Shown here piece after piece: positions 8,826 through 17,339 of a DNA stretch of 64,000 bases. Source of the DNA: Devosia sp. FJ2-5-3 (GTDB taxonomy: Bacteria; Pseudomonadota; Alphaproteobacteria; Rhizobiales; Devosiaceae). The notes under the pieces are model-generated. The model was given only the letters and a program-made list of their open reading frames with translations. It was not told the DNA's origin and made no database searches. The stretch spans positions 3,258,501-3,322,500 of the forward strand of contig NZ_CP104007.1 of the NCBI RefSeq assembly GCF_029201545.1. Direction: 5' to 3'. Made by a program: the position numbers and the translations under genes. Within the stretch, counting starts at the first letter, position 1. Every line of letters starts with the position of its first letter.

Positions 8826-9800
8826 TCACGCCTCCGCCCTCTTCAAAATCACCCGGCCCTTCCGGGTCTCCCCCCGCGCATTGAGCACCACGGCAATCAG
8901 GATCGCCGCCCCGGAGATCGCCATCTGCCAGAACGGCGACACCCCGATCACCGGCAGCGCATTGTTCACCACACCGAGGAACAGCGCTCCAAGCAGCGCC
9001 CCGGCCACCGTGCCGATACCACCCGCGATCGACACCCCGCCAATGACGCAGGCGGCGATGATGGTCAGCTCATAGCCGCTCGCCACTTCCACCGAGGCGA
9101 TCACATAGCGCGAAATCCAGAGATAACCGCAGAGTCCCGAAATGGCCCCGGACAGCACAAAGGCCCAGAATTTCGTCCGCCCCACATTGATACCGGTATA
9201 GACCGAAGCCGTCGGATTGACGCCGATGGCGTAGAATGCCCGGCCCTGCGGCGTGCGGGTCATCAGCACATAAACCAGCACCGCGACCACGATGGCAAAC
9301 CAGCTCAAGATCGGCAGGCCGAGGAAGGCCCCGCGCTGGAGCTGGATGAAATCCGGGCTCATCTGCGCCGCGTTGACCCAGGCGCCGCCCGAAATGACGA
9401 ACACCAGTCCGCGATAAATGGTGAGGGTGCCCAGCGTCACCACGATGGGCGGAATATCGAGTTTCCAGACCAGCACGCCATTAAATGCGCCCAGCCCCGC
9501 GCCAATGGCGACACTGGCCGCGATCAGCAGCGGGATCGGGATCATCGGAAAGGCCGCATTGGCCATCGCCACGATCATGCCGGTCAGCGCCAGATTGGAC
9601 GCCATGGAAAGATCAATCGAGCGGGTCAGGATGACCGCCATCTGCCCCAGCGCCAGCATCATCAGAATGGATGTGTCGTTGAAAATGGTCAGCAGATTGC
9701 CCGGCTGGGCAAAGCGCGGAAAGCGGATGGTCACAAGCACCAGCACGGCCAGAATGGCCAGCGCCAGCCAGAGTTCGCGGGTTTTGAGAAGCCGGTTCAT
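8826..9800 (-). CDS. rhaP: Rhamnose ABC transporter permease RhaP
   Basis: A 324-residue CUT2 permease with the motif MAVILTRSIDLSMASN and the cytoplasmic loop GGVSIAGGIGTVAGALLG. It forms the second half of the L-rhamnose channel with RhaQ. The ATG at 9800 overlaps the rhaT stop (ATGA), which fixes the start and implies translational coupling. Gene order rhaS-rhaT-rhaP-rhaQ-rhaM is the one known from Rhizobium leguminosarum. Confidence 0.92.
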   Translation of the reverse strand: MNRLLKTRELWLALAILAVLVLVTIRFPRFAQPGNLLTIFNDTSILMMLALGQMAVILTRSIDLSMASNLALTGMIVAMANAAFPMIPIPLLIAASVAIGAGLGAFNGVLVWKLDIPPIVVTLGTLTIYRGLVFVISGGAWVNAAQMSPDFIQLQRGAFLGLPILSWFAIVVAVLVYVLMTRTPQGRAFYAIGVNPTASVYTGINVGRTKFWAFVLSGAISGLCGYLWISRYVIASVEVASGYELTIIAACVIGGVSIAGGIGTVAGALLGALFLGVVNNALPVIGVSPFWQMAISGAAILIAVVLNARGETRKGRVILKRAEA

Positions 9801-11299
9801 GCCGCGTCCTCCACAATGCCCGCGGCCAGCCGCACCAGATTTTCCGGCGCGAGCCCATCATTGACCAATGTGTCCACCACCAGCCCGTCGCGCATCACCA
9901 CGATCCGGTCGCTCATGCCCAGAATTTCGGGCAGCTCGGACGAGACCATGATGACGCTGAGCCCCTGCGCCACCAGCTCGCCCATGAATTCATGCACCGC
10001 CGCCTTCGAGCCGATATCAATGCCCTTGGTCGGCTCGTCGAGGATGATCACCTTGGGCAGCGTCGCCAGCCACTTTGCAATGACGACCTTCTGCTGGTTG
10101 CCGCCTGACAGCGTCGACACGTTCTGGCTCAGCGATGAGGCGCGCAAATCAAGCCGCTCGGTATAGGTGCGCGCCAGCTTGAACTCCTCGGCCATGCGCA
10201 AAAAGCCGCTGCGGCCGGTCTTTTCGAGGCTGGGCAGCGACACATTCTTGAAGATCGGCTCGCCGGTGATCACCCCCTGCTTGCCGCGTTCCTCGGGCAC
10301 ATAGACGATCCCGGCCTCCACCGCGTCCGCCGGGGATTTGGGCGCAATGGCCCTGCCCTCGAGCGTCATGGTTCCGGCCGAAACCGGCGTCATGCCGAAG
10401 ACGGCCTGCATCACCTCCGAGCGCCCCGCGCCCACCAGCCCGTAAAACCCCAAAATCTCGCCCTTGCGCACAGCAAAGGAGATAGTGTCGAACTCGGTCG
10501 GATGGCTCAGCCCCTCGACCGCCAGCACCGGCTCCCCGATCGCGGTCTCGCGCTTGGGGAAAATCTGGTCGACCGAGCGGCCCACCATCATGCGCACGAT
10601 CTCGCCCTGGGGCGTGTCGGCGATCATCCCCTTGCCCACCATCTCGCCATCGCGGAACACGGTGTAGCGGTCGGCGATGCGATAGATTTCGTCGAATTTG
10701 TGCGAGATGAAGAGGATCGCCTTGCCGTCCTCTTTGAGCAGGTCGACGAGCACATAGAGCTCCTCGATTTCCTTCTGGCTGAGCGCCGCGGTCGGCTCAT
10801 CCATGATGACCACCTGCGCATCAACGCTCAGCGCCCGCGCCACCGCCACGAGGTGTTTCTTGGCAATGCCCAGCTCCTTGAGCGGCATATCCGCATCAAT
10901 CCCGGCCGCCATGGAATCGAGCGTCAGCTGCGCCTCAGCCCGCATCGTCTTCCAGTCAATGAGCCCAAACCGGGTCTTTGGCGCATGGCCGAGATAGATG
11001 TTTTCCGCGACCGTCAGATCATCGAACAGCACGGTTTCCTGATGGATGGCGGTAATTCCCGCCGCTGCGGCCGAATGCGCCGTCGGCAGGCTGACCACCT
11101 GTCCCCGCACCCGGATTTCCCCCGCGTCCGGCTGGTAAATGCCGGTCATCACCTTCACCAGCGTCGATTTGCCCGCTCCATTCTCCCCGATCAGCGCGGT
11201 CACCTGGCCGGGATAAAGCTCCAGCGCCACCTCATGCAGCGCCCGCACGCCGGGAAAGCTCTTCGATATGCCGGAAAGGGTGAGGATGGGTTCGGTCAT
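9797..11299 (-). CDS. rhaT: Rhamnose ABC transporter ATP-binding protein RhaT
   Basis: A 500-residue CUT2 importer ATPase with two fused nucleotide-binding halves. The first half has Walker A GENGAGKSTLVK and Walker B VVIMDEPTAAL. The second carries the intact signature LSGGNQQKVVIAKWL and a second Walker B-like VIILDEPTKGID, but its P-loop is degenerate (GLVGAGRSEV), as is usual in this family. It powers rhamnose uptake through RhaP/RhaQ. A 220-base repeat-filled gap separates it from rhaS. Confidence 0.93.
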   Translation of the reverse strand: MTEPILTLSGISKSFPGVRALHEVALELYPGQVTALIGENGAGKSTLVKVMTGIYQPDAGEIRVRGQVVSLPTAHSAAAAGITAIHQETVLFDDLTVAENIYLGHAPKTRFGLIDWKTMRAEAQLTLDSMAAGIDADMPLKELGIAKKHLVAVARALSVDAQVVIMDEPTAALSQKEIEELYVLVDLLKEDGKAILFISHKFDEIYRIADRYTVFRDGEMVGKGMIADTPQGEIVRMMVGRSVDQIFPKRETAIGEPVLAVEGLSHPTEFDTISFAVRKGEILGFYGLVGAGRSEVMQAVFGMTPVSAGTMTLEGRAIAPKSPADAVEAGIVYVPEERGKQGVITGEPIFKNVSLPSLEKTGRSGFLRMAEEFKLARTYTERLDLRASSLSQNVSTLSGGNQQKVVIAKWLATLPKVIILDEPTKGIDIGSKAAVHEFMGELVAQGLSVIMVSSELPEILGMSDRIVVMRDGLVVDTLVNDGLAPENLVRLAAGIVEDAA

Positions 11300-11520
11300 G
11301 GGATGGTGGTCTCATTCTAGCCGAGAGGCGTCAGTCGACACCCTCCCCCTTGCGGGGAGGGATCAAGGGTGGGGGTGCGCAAGCCCCGACATCGTGGCTC
11401 TCGCACCCCCTCCCAACCTCCCCCTGAGAAGGGGGAGGTGCTGTCTGGTGGGAGACCTATATCTCGCCCCCGGCCCCGATGCGTCCCTCCCCCTTCTCAG
11501 GGGGAGGTTAGGTGGGGGTT
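11300..11520. repeat. Intergenic gap filled by one and a half C-rich/G-rich repeat modules
   Basis: Between rhaS and rhaT lies a half module at about 11339-11376 (CCTCCCCCTTGCGGGGAGG) followed by a full module at about 11404-11520 with arms CCTCCCCCTGAGAAGGGGGAGG (internal mismatches) and CCTCCCCCTTCTCAGGGGGAGG. No ORF is present. On the rha mRNA these would fold as strong hairpins directly after the binding-protein gene, a place where many ABC operons carry stabilising or attenuating hairpins. Confidence 0.78.
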
Positions 11521-12506
11521 CAATAGATCTTGGAGAACTCTTCGATATTGGACTTGTCGAACTGGAACGGCGCAGCCATGGCGGCGGCATTAGTGTCGTC
11601 CAGCGTCACTTCGCCCACCTTGCCGATGGAGAAGGTTGCGCCCGGGGCCGCTTCCTGGCCATCGACCAGCGCCTTGGCCAGATAGATCGCCGAATAGCCC
11701 AGATCGATCGGGTTCCACAGCGCCACCGCCTGGCTCGCGCCATTGTCGATGAACTGCTTGAACTCAGACGGCAGGGCGAGGCCTGTGACATTGACCTTGC
11801 CGATGAGGTTCTGGTCGGTCACCACCTGTGCGGCGGCCACAACACCCACCGTGGTCGGGGCAATGATCGCCTTCAAATCCGGATAAGCCGCAATCAGGCC
11901 ACGAGCCTCTTCGGTCGATTTCACGCTGTCATCGTCGCCATAAACGGTGGCGACGAGATTGATATTGGGGAATTTTTCGGGAATGACGGCCTTGGCGGCT
12001 TCGATCCAGGCATTCTGGTTGGTCGCGGTCGATGCGGCCGAGAGAATGGCAACGTCCCCGCCATCGGGCAGATAGTCTGCCGCCAGCTTGATGATGGTTT
12101 CCCCGATCAGGTCGATATCGGAGGGGTTGAGGTGGATCTGGCGACCGGCTTCAGCCACGCCACTATCAAACGAGATCACCTTGATGCCGCGGTCCATGGC
12201 GCGCTGCAGCGCCGGCACCAGCGCGTCGGGGTCATTGGCCGAGATGGCAATGGCGTCGACCTGCTGGGCGATCAGCGAATTGACCACTTCGATCTGGGCC
12301 TCGGCGGTGGCCGTGGTCGGGCCGGTATAGATCACTTCGATATCGCCGATTTCGGCGGCCGCTTCTTGCGCGCCCTTGTTGGCGGCGTCAAAGAAGCCAT
12401 TGCCCAGCGATTTGACGACCAGCGCGATACGCGTCTGCGCCATGGCGGGCGTCGCCAGCAACACGGCAGCCGTCGCGGTTGCAGCAAGCAGTTTCCAGAT
12501 TTTCAT
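11520..12506 (-). CDS. rhaS: Rhamnose ABC transporter periplasmic binding protein RhaS
   Basis: A 328-residue periplasmic sugar-binding protein of the ribose-binding (Peripla_BP_4) family. A Sec signal peptide MKIWKLLAATATAAVLLATPAMA is cut after AMA, without a lipobox cysteine, so it is soluble. The mature part starts QTRIALVVKSLGNGFFDAANKGAQEAA, typical of CUT2 receptors. GGGAGGA lies close upstream of ATG 12506. Its place as the first transport gene after the regulator fits L-rhamnose as ligand. Confidence 0.92.
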   Translation of the reverse strand: MKIWKLLAATATAAVLLATPAMAQTRIALVVKSLGNGFFDAANKGAQEAAAEIGDIEVIYTGPTTATAEAQIEVVNSLIAQQVDAIAISANDPDALVPALQRAMDRGIKVISFDSGVAEAGRQIHLNPSDIDLIGETIIKLAADYLPDGGDVAILSAASTATNQNAWIEAAKAVIPEKFPNINLVATVYGDDDSVKSTEEARGLIAAYPDLKAIIAPTTVGVVAAAQVVTDQNLIGKVNVTGLALPSEFKQFIDNGASQAVALWNPIDLGYSAIYLAKALVDGQEAAPGATFSIGKVGEVTLDDTNAAAMAAPFQFDKSNIEEFSKIY

Positions 12507-12548
12507 TCTCGTTCCTCCCAAGAAAAAATCAGATCCAGGATAATCGGA

Positions 12549-13367
12549 TCACTCTGTCGCCTCGGCCAGGCTTTCCTCCGCCTCGGCCGGTGCAGTCGCG
12601 TCCGCCACGATGAGCCGCACCCCTGCTGTCTCCAGCATCTGGCGGTCCTCGTCGCGGATACCGCTGTCGGTGATGACAGCGGAGATTCGGTCGAGCCCAC
12701 ACAGGATGAGGCTCGAGCGTCCCGAAAATTTGGTAGAATCGGCCAGAACGATCACTTCGTCGGCCTGCCCGATCAGCGCCAGCTCGGACTGGACGACCAT
12801 CGGGTCGGCCTCCATGAGGCCATGCGGCCCGATGCCCTGGCAACCGATGAACATGCGTCTGGCATAAAAATGGCTCGCCACCACGCCGCCAAAGGGCGAG
12901 AGAATGACGTTCTGCTCGCGATAGATGGTCCCACCGGGGATCACCACGGAGCAGCGCGAATTGTGGATCAGGAATTCGGCGATGGCGAAGGAATTGGTGA
13001 AGACGCTGACCCGCTTGCCGGTCAGGAAATGCACCATCTGATAGGTGGTGGTGCCGCCATTGATGATGATCGGCTCGCCATCCCGGCACATCTCGGCCGC
13101 CGCGCGTGCTATTGCGCGCTTCTGCTTGATATTGAGCGTTTCATTGACTGAAAACGGCCGCCCCATCAACTCGCCCTGGGCTGGGGGATTGATCGCCTCG
13201 GCGCCGCCGCGCACCCGCCGCAGCTTGCCCTGCACATCGAGCGCGCCAATATCGCGCCGAATGGTTGCTTCGGACGAGCCAGTAATCTCGCACAATTCGG
13301 CGACGGTAATGACCGGCCGAGACTGTGCAGCAGCGATAATGACCCGATGCCGTTCTGTTTCGTGCAA
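12549..13367 (-). CDS. rhaR: DeoR-family regulator of the rhamnose locus
   Basis: A 272-residue DeoR/GlpR-type repressor. The N-terminal winged helix (VAELCEITGSSEATIRRDIGALDVQGKLRRVRGGAE) binds DNA. The C-terminal DeoRC domain (IINGGTTTYQMVHFL, then VVIPGGTIYREQNVILSPFGG) senses a phosphorylated sugar. In rhizobia the DeoR-type RhaR controls the rha genes; that role is inferred here from position. The best start is a TTG at 13367 with AGGGAG seven bases upstream; a GTG at 13385 is the alternative. A near-perfect inverted repeat at 13432-13465 in the divergent gap is a candidate operator. Confidence 0.88.
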   Translation of the reverse strand: MHETERHRVIIAAAQSRPVITVAELCEITGSSEATIRRDIGALDVQGKLRRVRGGAEAINPPAQGELMGRPFSVNETLNIKQKRAIARAAAEMCRDGEPIIINGGTTTYQMVHFLTGKRVSVFTNSFAIAEFLIHNSRCSVVIPGGTIYREQNVILSPFGGVVASHFYARRMFIGCQGIGPHGLMEADPMVVQSELALIGQADEVIVLADSTKFSGRSSLILCGLDRISAVITDSGIRDEDRQMLETAGVRLIVADATAPAEAEESLAEATE

Positions 13368-13385
13368 GCTAAAACTCCCTGACAC

Positions 13386-13545
13386 TATTTGCTTCCATCA
13401 ATCCCGAGCGGAGTCAATCGACTTTCCACCATTTTCCGTCATCGCCGCTCAACGATGACGAAAAATGATCGTTTGTGATTGACACTGTGTACCGTTCTCT
13501 GGTTCTTTCGAGCCCATCTCGCCGCAGTTTCTGGGAGGAATTTCC
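13386..13545. promoter_or_regulatory. Divergent rhaR/rhaD control region
   Basis: An inverted repeat with left arm TTTTCCGTCATCG at 13432-13444 and right arm CGATGACGAAAAA at 13453-13465 matches except for one extra base in the left arm. Just downstream, a TTGACA box at 13479-13484 is a plausible -35 for rhaD, although no good -10 is visible. The repeat would sit just upstream of that promoter. A DeoR-family operator is inferred. Confidence 0.55.
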
Positions 13546-15642
13546 ATGTCCACCGCGCCCAAGCGCCTTGCCAATCTCTGGGATGATGCCAAGGCCGCAT
13601 CCATGACCGAGCCGGAGCGTCTCGTCTATCGCTCGAACCTGCTCGGTTCGGACAAGCGGGTGACAAATTACGGCGGCGGCAACACGTCCTCAAAAATCTG
13701 GCAGAAGGATCCGCTGACCGGCCAGGACGTCGAGGTTCTCTGGGTCAAGGGTTCTGGCGGCGACAATGCCTCGATCAAGCTCGATGGCTTTGCCACGCTC
13801 TATATGGACAAGCTGCGGGCCCTGAAGGGCCTTTATCGCGGCGTCGAATTCGAAGACGAGATGGTAGGCTACCTGCCCCACGCCACTTTCAATCTCAATC
13901 CGCGCGCCTCCTCCATCGACACCCCGCTCCACGCCTATGTGAACCGGCCCTATGTCGATCACATGCATCCGGACGCGATCATCGCCATTGCCGCCTCGAC
14001 CAATTCACGCGAGCTGACGCGCCAGATTTTTGGCGACACCATTGGCTGGCTGCCGTGGAAAAAGCCCGGCTTCGAGCTCGGCCTGTGGCTCGAAAAATTC
14101 GCCCTCGAGAACCCCAATGCCAAGGGCGCCATCCTCGAAAGCCACGGCCTCTTCACCTGGGGCGACACCCCCAAGGAATGCTACGAAACCACCATTGCCA
14201 TCATCAATCAGGCCATCGAGTGGTTTGAGGCCGAGACCGAAGGCAAGACCATTTTCGGTGGCGAGGCTGTCTCCGCGCTCGACGCTGACGCCCGCCGCGC
14301 CGTCGCAGCCCGCCTTATGCCAAAGATCCGCGGCTTCATCTCCGAAGACAGTTTTAAACTCGGCCATTTCGACGACAGCGCTGCCGTCCTCGAATTCGTC
14401 AATTCCAACAATCTCCGTCCGCTGGCGGCGCTGGGCACCTCCTGCCCCGACCACTTCCTTCGCACCAAGATCCGTCCGCTGGTCATCGAATTCGATCCCG
14501 CCAATCCGGACGTTGATGCCGTCATCGCCGGCCTCGACCAGCAGGTGGCCGATTATCGCGCCGACTACGCGGCCTATTACGACCGCTGCAAGCACGACAA
14601 TTCCCCCGCCATCCGCGATCCCAATGCCGTGGTCTATCTGATCCCCGGCGTCGGCATGATCACCTTTGCCAAGGACAAGGCCACCGCCCGCATTTCCGGC
14701 GAATTCTACGTCAACGCCATCAATGTGATGCGCGGCGCCTCGACGGTTTCCGAATATCAGGGCCTGCCTGAACAGGAAGCCTTCGACATCGAATATTGGC
14801 TGCTTGAGGAAGCCAAGCTCGCCCGCATGCCCAAGCCAAAGTCCCTCGCTGGCAAGATCGCCCTCGTCACCGGCGGCGCTGGCGGTATCGGCAAGGCCAC
14901 GGCTGCGCGTCTCCTGCGCGAAGGGGCCTGCGTTGTCCTCGCCGATATCGACGACACAGCCCTCGCCGCCGCCACGGAGGAGCTTGGCTCCGTCTTTGGC
15001 GCCGACTTCGTCCGGCCCGTAAAAATCAACGTCACCGAGGAAGAAACCGTCATTTCCGGCTTCGCCCATGCGGTGGTGGAATATGGCGGGCTCGACATTC
15101 TGGTCTCCAATGCCGGCATCGCCTCGTCCGCACCGATCGAGGAGACCTCGCTCGCGCTGTGGAACAAGAATATGGACATTCTGTCCACGGGCTATTTCCT
15201 CGTGTCGCGAGAGGCCTTCCGCCTTTTCCGCCATCAGAGAACAGGCGGCAATGTCGTCTTCGTCGCCTCCAAGAACGGGCTGGCCGCTTCGCCCAATGCC
15301 TCGGCCTATTGCACCGCCAAGGCCGCCGAGATCCATCTCGCCCGGTGCCTCGCGCTCGAAGGCGCTGAAGCCCAGATCCGCGTCAATGTCGTCAATCCGG
15401 ACGCCGTGCTGCGCGGCTCAAAAATCTGGGCCGGCGAATGGCTTGAGCAGCGCGCCTCGACCTACAAGACCGACAAGGACGGCCTTGAGGAAATGTACCG
15501 CCAGCGCTCCATGCTGAAGCGCTCCGTTTTCCCCGAGGACATCGCCGAAGCCATCTATTTCTTCGCATCCGAGGCGTCGGCAAAATCCACCGGCAATATC
15601 CTCAACGTCGACGCCGGCAACGCCCAGTCGTTCCCGCGGTAA
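13546..15642 (+). CDS. rhaD: Bifunctional rhamnulose-1-phosphate aldolase / L-lactaldehyde dehydrogenase
   Basis: A 698-residue fusion. Residues 1 to about 430 form a class II aldolase (aldolase/adducin family) with metal-ligand-type His139 and His141 in DHMHPDA; it splits L-rhamnulose 1-phosphate into dihydroxyacetone phosphate and L-lactaldehyde. Residues from about 435 form a short-chain dehydrogenase with the NAD motif TGGAGGIGKA and catalytic YCTAK, expected to oxidise L-lactaldehyde to L-lactate. This two-domain form is the usual rhizobial RhaD. GGGAGGA precedes the ATG. It is transcribed divergently from rhaR and followed by rhaI. Confidence 0.94.
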   Translation: MSTAPKRLANLWDDAKAASMTEPERLVYRSNLLGSDKRVTNYGGGNTSSKIWQKDPLTGQDVEVLWVKGSGGDNASIKLDGFATLYMDKLRALKGLYRGVEFEDEMVGYLPHATFNLNPRASSIDTPLHAYVNRPYVDHMHPDAIIAIAASTNSRELTRQIFGDTIGWLPWKKPGFELGLWLEKFALENPNAKGAILESHGLFTWGDTPKECYETTIAIINQAIEWFEAETEGKTIFGGEAVSALDADARRAVAARLMPKIRGFISEDSFKLGHFDDSAAVLEFVNSNNLRPLAALGTSCPDHFLRTKIRPLVIEFDPANPDVDAVIAGLDQQVADYRADYAAYYDRCKHDNSPAIRDPNAVVYLIPGVGMITFAKDKATARISGEFYVNAINVMRGASTVSEYQGLPEQEAFDIEYWLLEEAKLARMPKPKSLAGKIALVTGGAGGIGKATAARLLREGACVVLADIDDTALAAATEELGSVFGADFVRPVKINVTEEETVISGFAHAVVEYGGLDILVSNAGIASSAPIEETSLALWNKNMDILSTGYFLVSREAFRLFRHQRTGGNVVFVASKNGLAASPNASAYCTAKAAEIHLARCLALEGAEAQIRVNVVNPDAVLRGSKIWAGEWLEQRASTYKTDKDGLEEMYRQRSMLKRSVFPEDIAEAIYFFASEASAKSTGNILNVDAGNAQSFPR

Positions 15643-15656
15643 TCAGTATTGGAAGG

Positions 15657-15838
15657 AAGTTCCCCCTCCCTGCCCTCCCCTCAAGGGGGAGGGTGAAGCC
15701 GGTGCATTGGGCGTGATCTCGCCCATCCACCGCAGCCACCTCCCCCCTTGAGGGGGAGGCCAGGAGGGGGGACTTTGAATGGCACTGACCATCAGTCAGC
15801 CTCCCTCCCCCCTGCGGGGAGGGTCGGGGTGGGGGGTG
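15657..15838. repeat. C-rich/G-rich repeat modules between rhaD and rhaI
   Basis: A full module at about 15661-15773 (arms CCTCCCCTCAAGGGGGAGG and CCTCCCCCCTTGAGGGGGAGG, with GCCGGTG between) is followed by a half module at 15800-15838 (CCTCCCCCCTGCGGGGAGG). It lies within the rhaD-rhaI operon. An ATG at 15779 lies inside it and is in frame with rhaI, but that extension is repeat sequence and not part of the enzyme. Confidence 0.78.
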
Positions 15839-15871
15839 AGAGCCACAATTTTCGGGGGAGGACCCACAACA

Positions 15872-17161
15872 ATGACCGAACACATCATCGACCTATCCAC
15901 CGTCGACGCCGAAAATGCGACCCGCGAAGCCGATCTCCGCCGCGACTACGAAACGCTTGGCGAACGCCTCGACCGTCGCGGCATCGCCATCGACGCCATC
16001 AAGGCGAAAGTGGCAAAATTCTCCGTCGCCGTTCCCTCTTGGGGCGTCGGCACGGGCGGCACCCGCTTTGCCCGTTTCCCGGGCCCCGGTGAGCCGCGCG
16101 ATATCTTCGACAAGATCGAAGATTGCGCCGTCATCGCCCAACTGACCCAGGCCACGCGCACGATTTCGCTCCACATTCCGTGGGACAAGGCCGATCCGAA
16201 CCGCCTCAAGCAGGCCGCAAGCCGCTTCAATCTCGGCTTCGACGCGATGAACTCGAACACCTTCTCGGACGCCAAGGGGCAGTTGCTGAGCTACAAGTTC
16301 GGCTCGCTCTCGGCCTATGACAAGGCGACCCGCAACCAGGCCATCGAGCACAATCTCGAATGTATCGAGATCGGCAAGACCATCGGTTCGAAGGCCCTGA
16401 CCATCTGGATCGGCGACGGCTCCAACTTCCCAGGCCAGGTCAATTTCGCCGACCAGTTCGCCAATTATCTCGACTCGGCGAAAACCATCTACGCCGCCCT
16501 GCCCGATGACTGGCACGTCTATACCGAACACAAGATGTACGAGCCGGCCTTCTATTCGACGGTCGTGCAGGATTGGGGCACCAATTACATGATCGCCAAG
16601 GAGCTCGGCGACAAGGCACTCTGCCTCGTCGACCTCGGCCACCACGCGCCCAACGTCAATATCGAGATGATCGTCTCGCGCCTCGCCCAATTCGGCAAGC
16701 TCGGCGGCTTCCACTTCAACGACAGCAAATATGGCGACGACGATCTCGACGCCGGCTCGATCGATCCCTACCGCCTGTTCCTCGTCTTCAACGAGCTGGT
16801 GGACATCGAGAGCCGCAATTCCGATTTCCATCCGGCCCACATGCTCGACCAGAGCCACAATGTCACCGACCCGATCGAGTCGCTGATGCTGTCGGCCTCC
16901 GACGTCCAGCGCTCCTATGCGCAAGCCCTGCTGGTCGATCGCGTTTCGCTTCTGGCCGCGCAAAATGCTAACGATGCGCTAGCAGCAACGCAGGAATTGC
17001 GAAAAGCTTTCCGCACCGATGTCGAGCCGATCCTGGCCATGGCTCGCCTCGAGGCGGGCGGCGCCATCGACCCGCTCGCCACCTACCGAGCCTCGGGCTA
17101 CCGCGCCAAAGTCGCCGATATCCGCCCCGCCGTCGAAGGCGGCTCGGGCGGCATCGTCTGA
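15872..17161 (+). CDS. rhaI: L-rhamnose isomerase (rhizobial RhaI type)
   Basis: A 429-residue TIM-barrel sugar isomerase converting L-rhamnose to L-rhamnulose. Visible family features are FSVAVPSWGVGTGGTRFARFPG, the metal/substrate segments WIGDGSNFPGQ, VDLGHHAPNVNIE and FHFNDSKYGDDDLDAGSIDPYRLF. It resembles the Pseudomonas stutzeri-type isomerase more than E. coli RhaA. The ATG at 15872 has GGGGGAGGA ten bases upstream. It is the last gene before a strong terminator. Confidence 0.93.
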   Translation: MTEHIIDLSTVDAENATREADLRRDYETLGERLDRRGIAIDAIKAKVAKFSVAVPSWGVGTGGTRFARFPGPGEPRDIFDKIEDCAVIAQLTQATRTISLHIPWDKADPNRLKQAASRFNLGFDAMNSNTFSDAKGQLLSYKFGSLSAYDKATRNQAIEHNLECIEIGKTIGSKALTIWIGDGSNFPGQVNFADQFANYLDSAKTIYAALPDDWHVYTEHKMYEPAFYSTVVQDWGTNYMIAKELGDKALCLVDLGHHAPNVNIEMIVSRLAQFGKLGGFHFNDSKYGDDDLDAGSIDPYRLFLVFNELVDIESRNSDFHPAHMLDQSHNVTDPIESLMLSASDVQRSYAQALLVDRVSLLAAQNANDALAATQELRKAFRTDVEPILAMARLEAGGAIDPLATYRASGYRAKVADIRPAVEGGSGGIV

Positions 17162-17210
17162 TCGACCCGCACAAGAGTTTCCAACGCTCCTCCCAAGTTG
17201 CGAAGGATGG

Positions 17211-17244
17211 AAAAGCCCGGCGAGAAATCGTCGGGCTTTTTTTT
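17211..17244 (+). terminator. Rho-independent terminator after rhaI
   Basis: A 13-bp stem (AAAAGCCCGGCGA pairing with TCGTCGGGCTTTT, one G-T pair) closes on a GAAA tetraloop and is followed by a run of T. It ends the rhaD-rhaI transcript before the convergent LysR gene. Confidence 0.92.
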
Positions 17245-17339
17245 CATGGTCCCACGACCCTATCCCCAAAAACAGAGATTTCGCTTTTGAAACATGGACT
17301 TCCGAGAGGCCGCAGCGCTCCCCTTCGCGCCCAAACCTG

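Noticed and set aside
11268..13151. A 627-codon plus-strand open frame antisense to rhaS and rhaR
   Set aside because: It runs through repeat DNA and two recognised genes on the other strand; composition is that of an antisense shadow.
15779..15871. N-terminal extension of rhaI from an ATG at 15779
   Set aside because: The added codons translate the palindromic repeat and lack a ribosome site, while ATG 15872 has GGGGGAGGA upstream.
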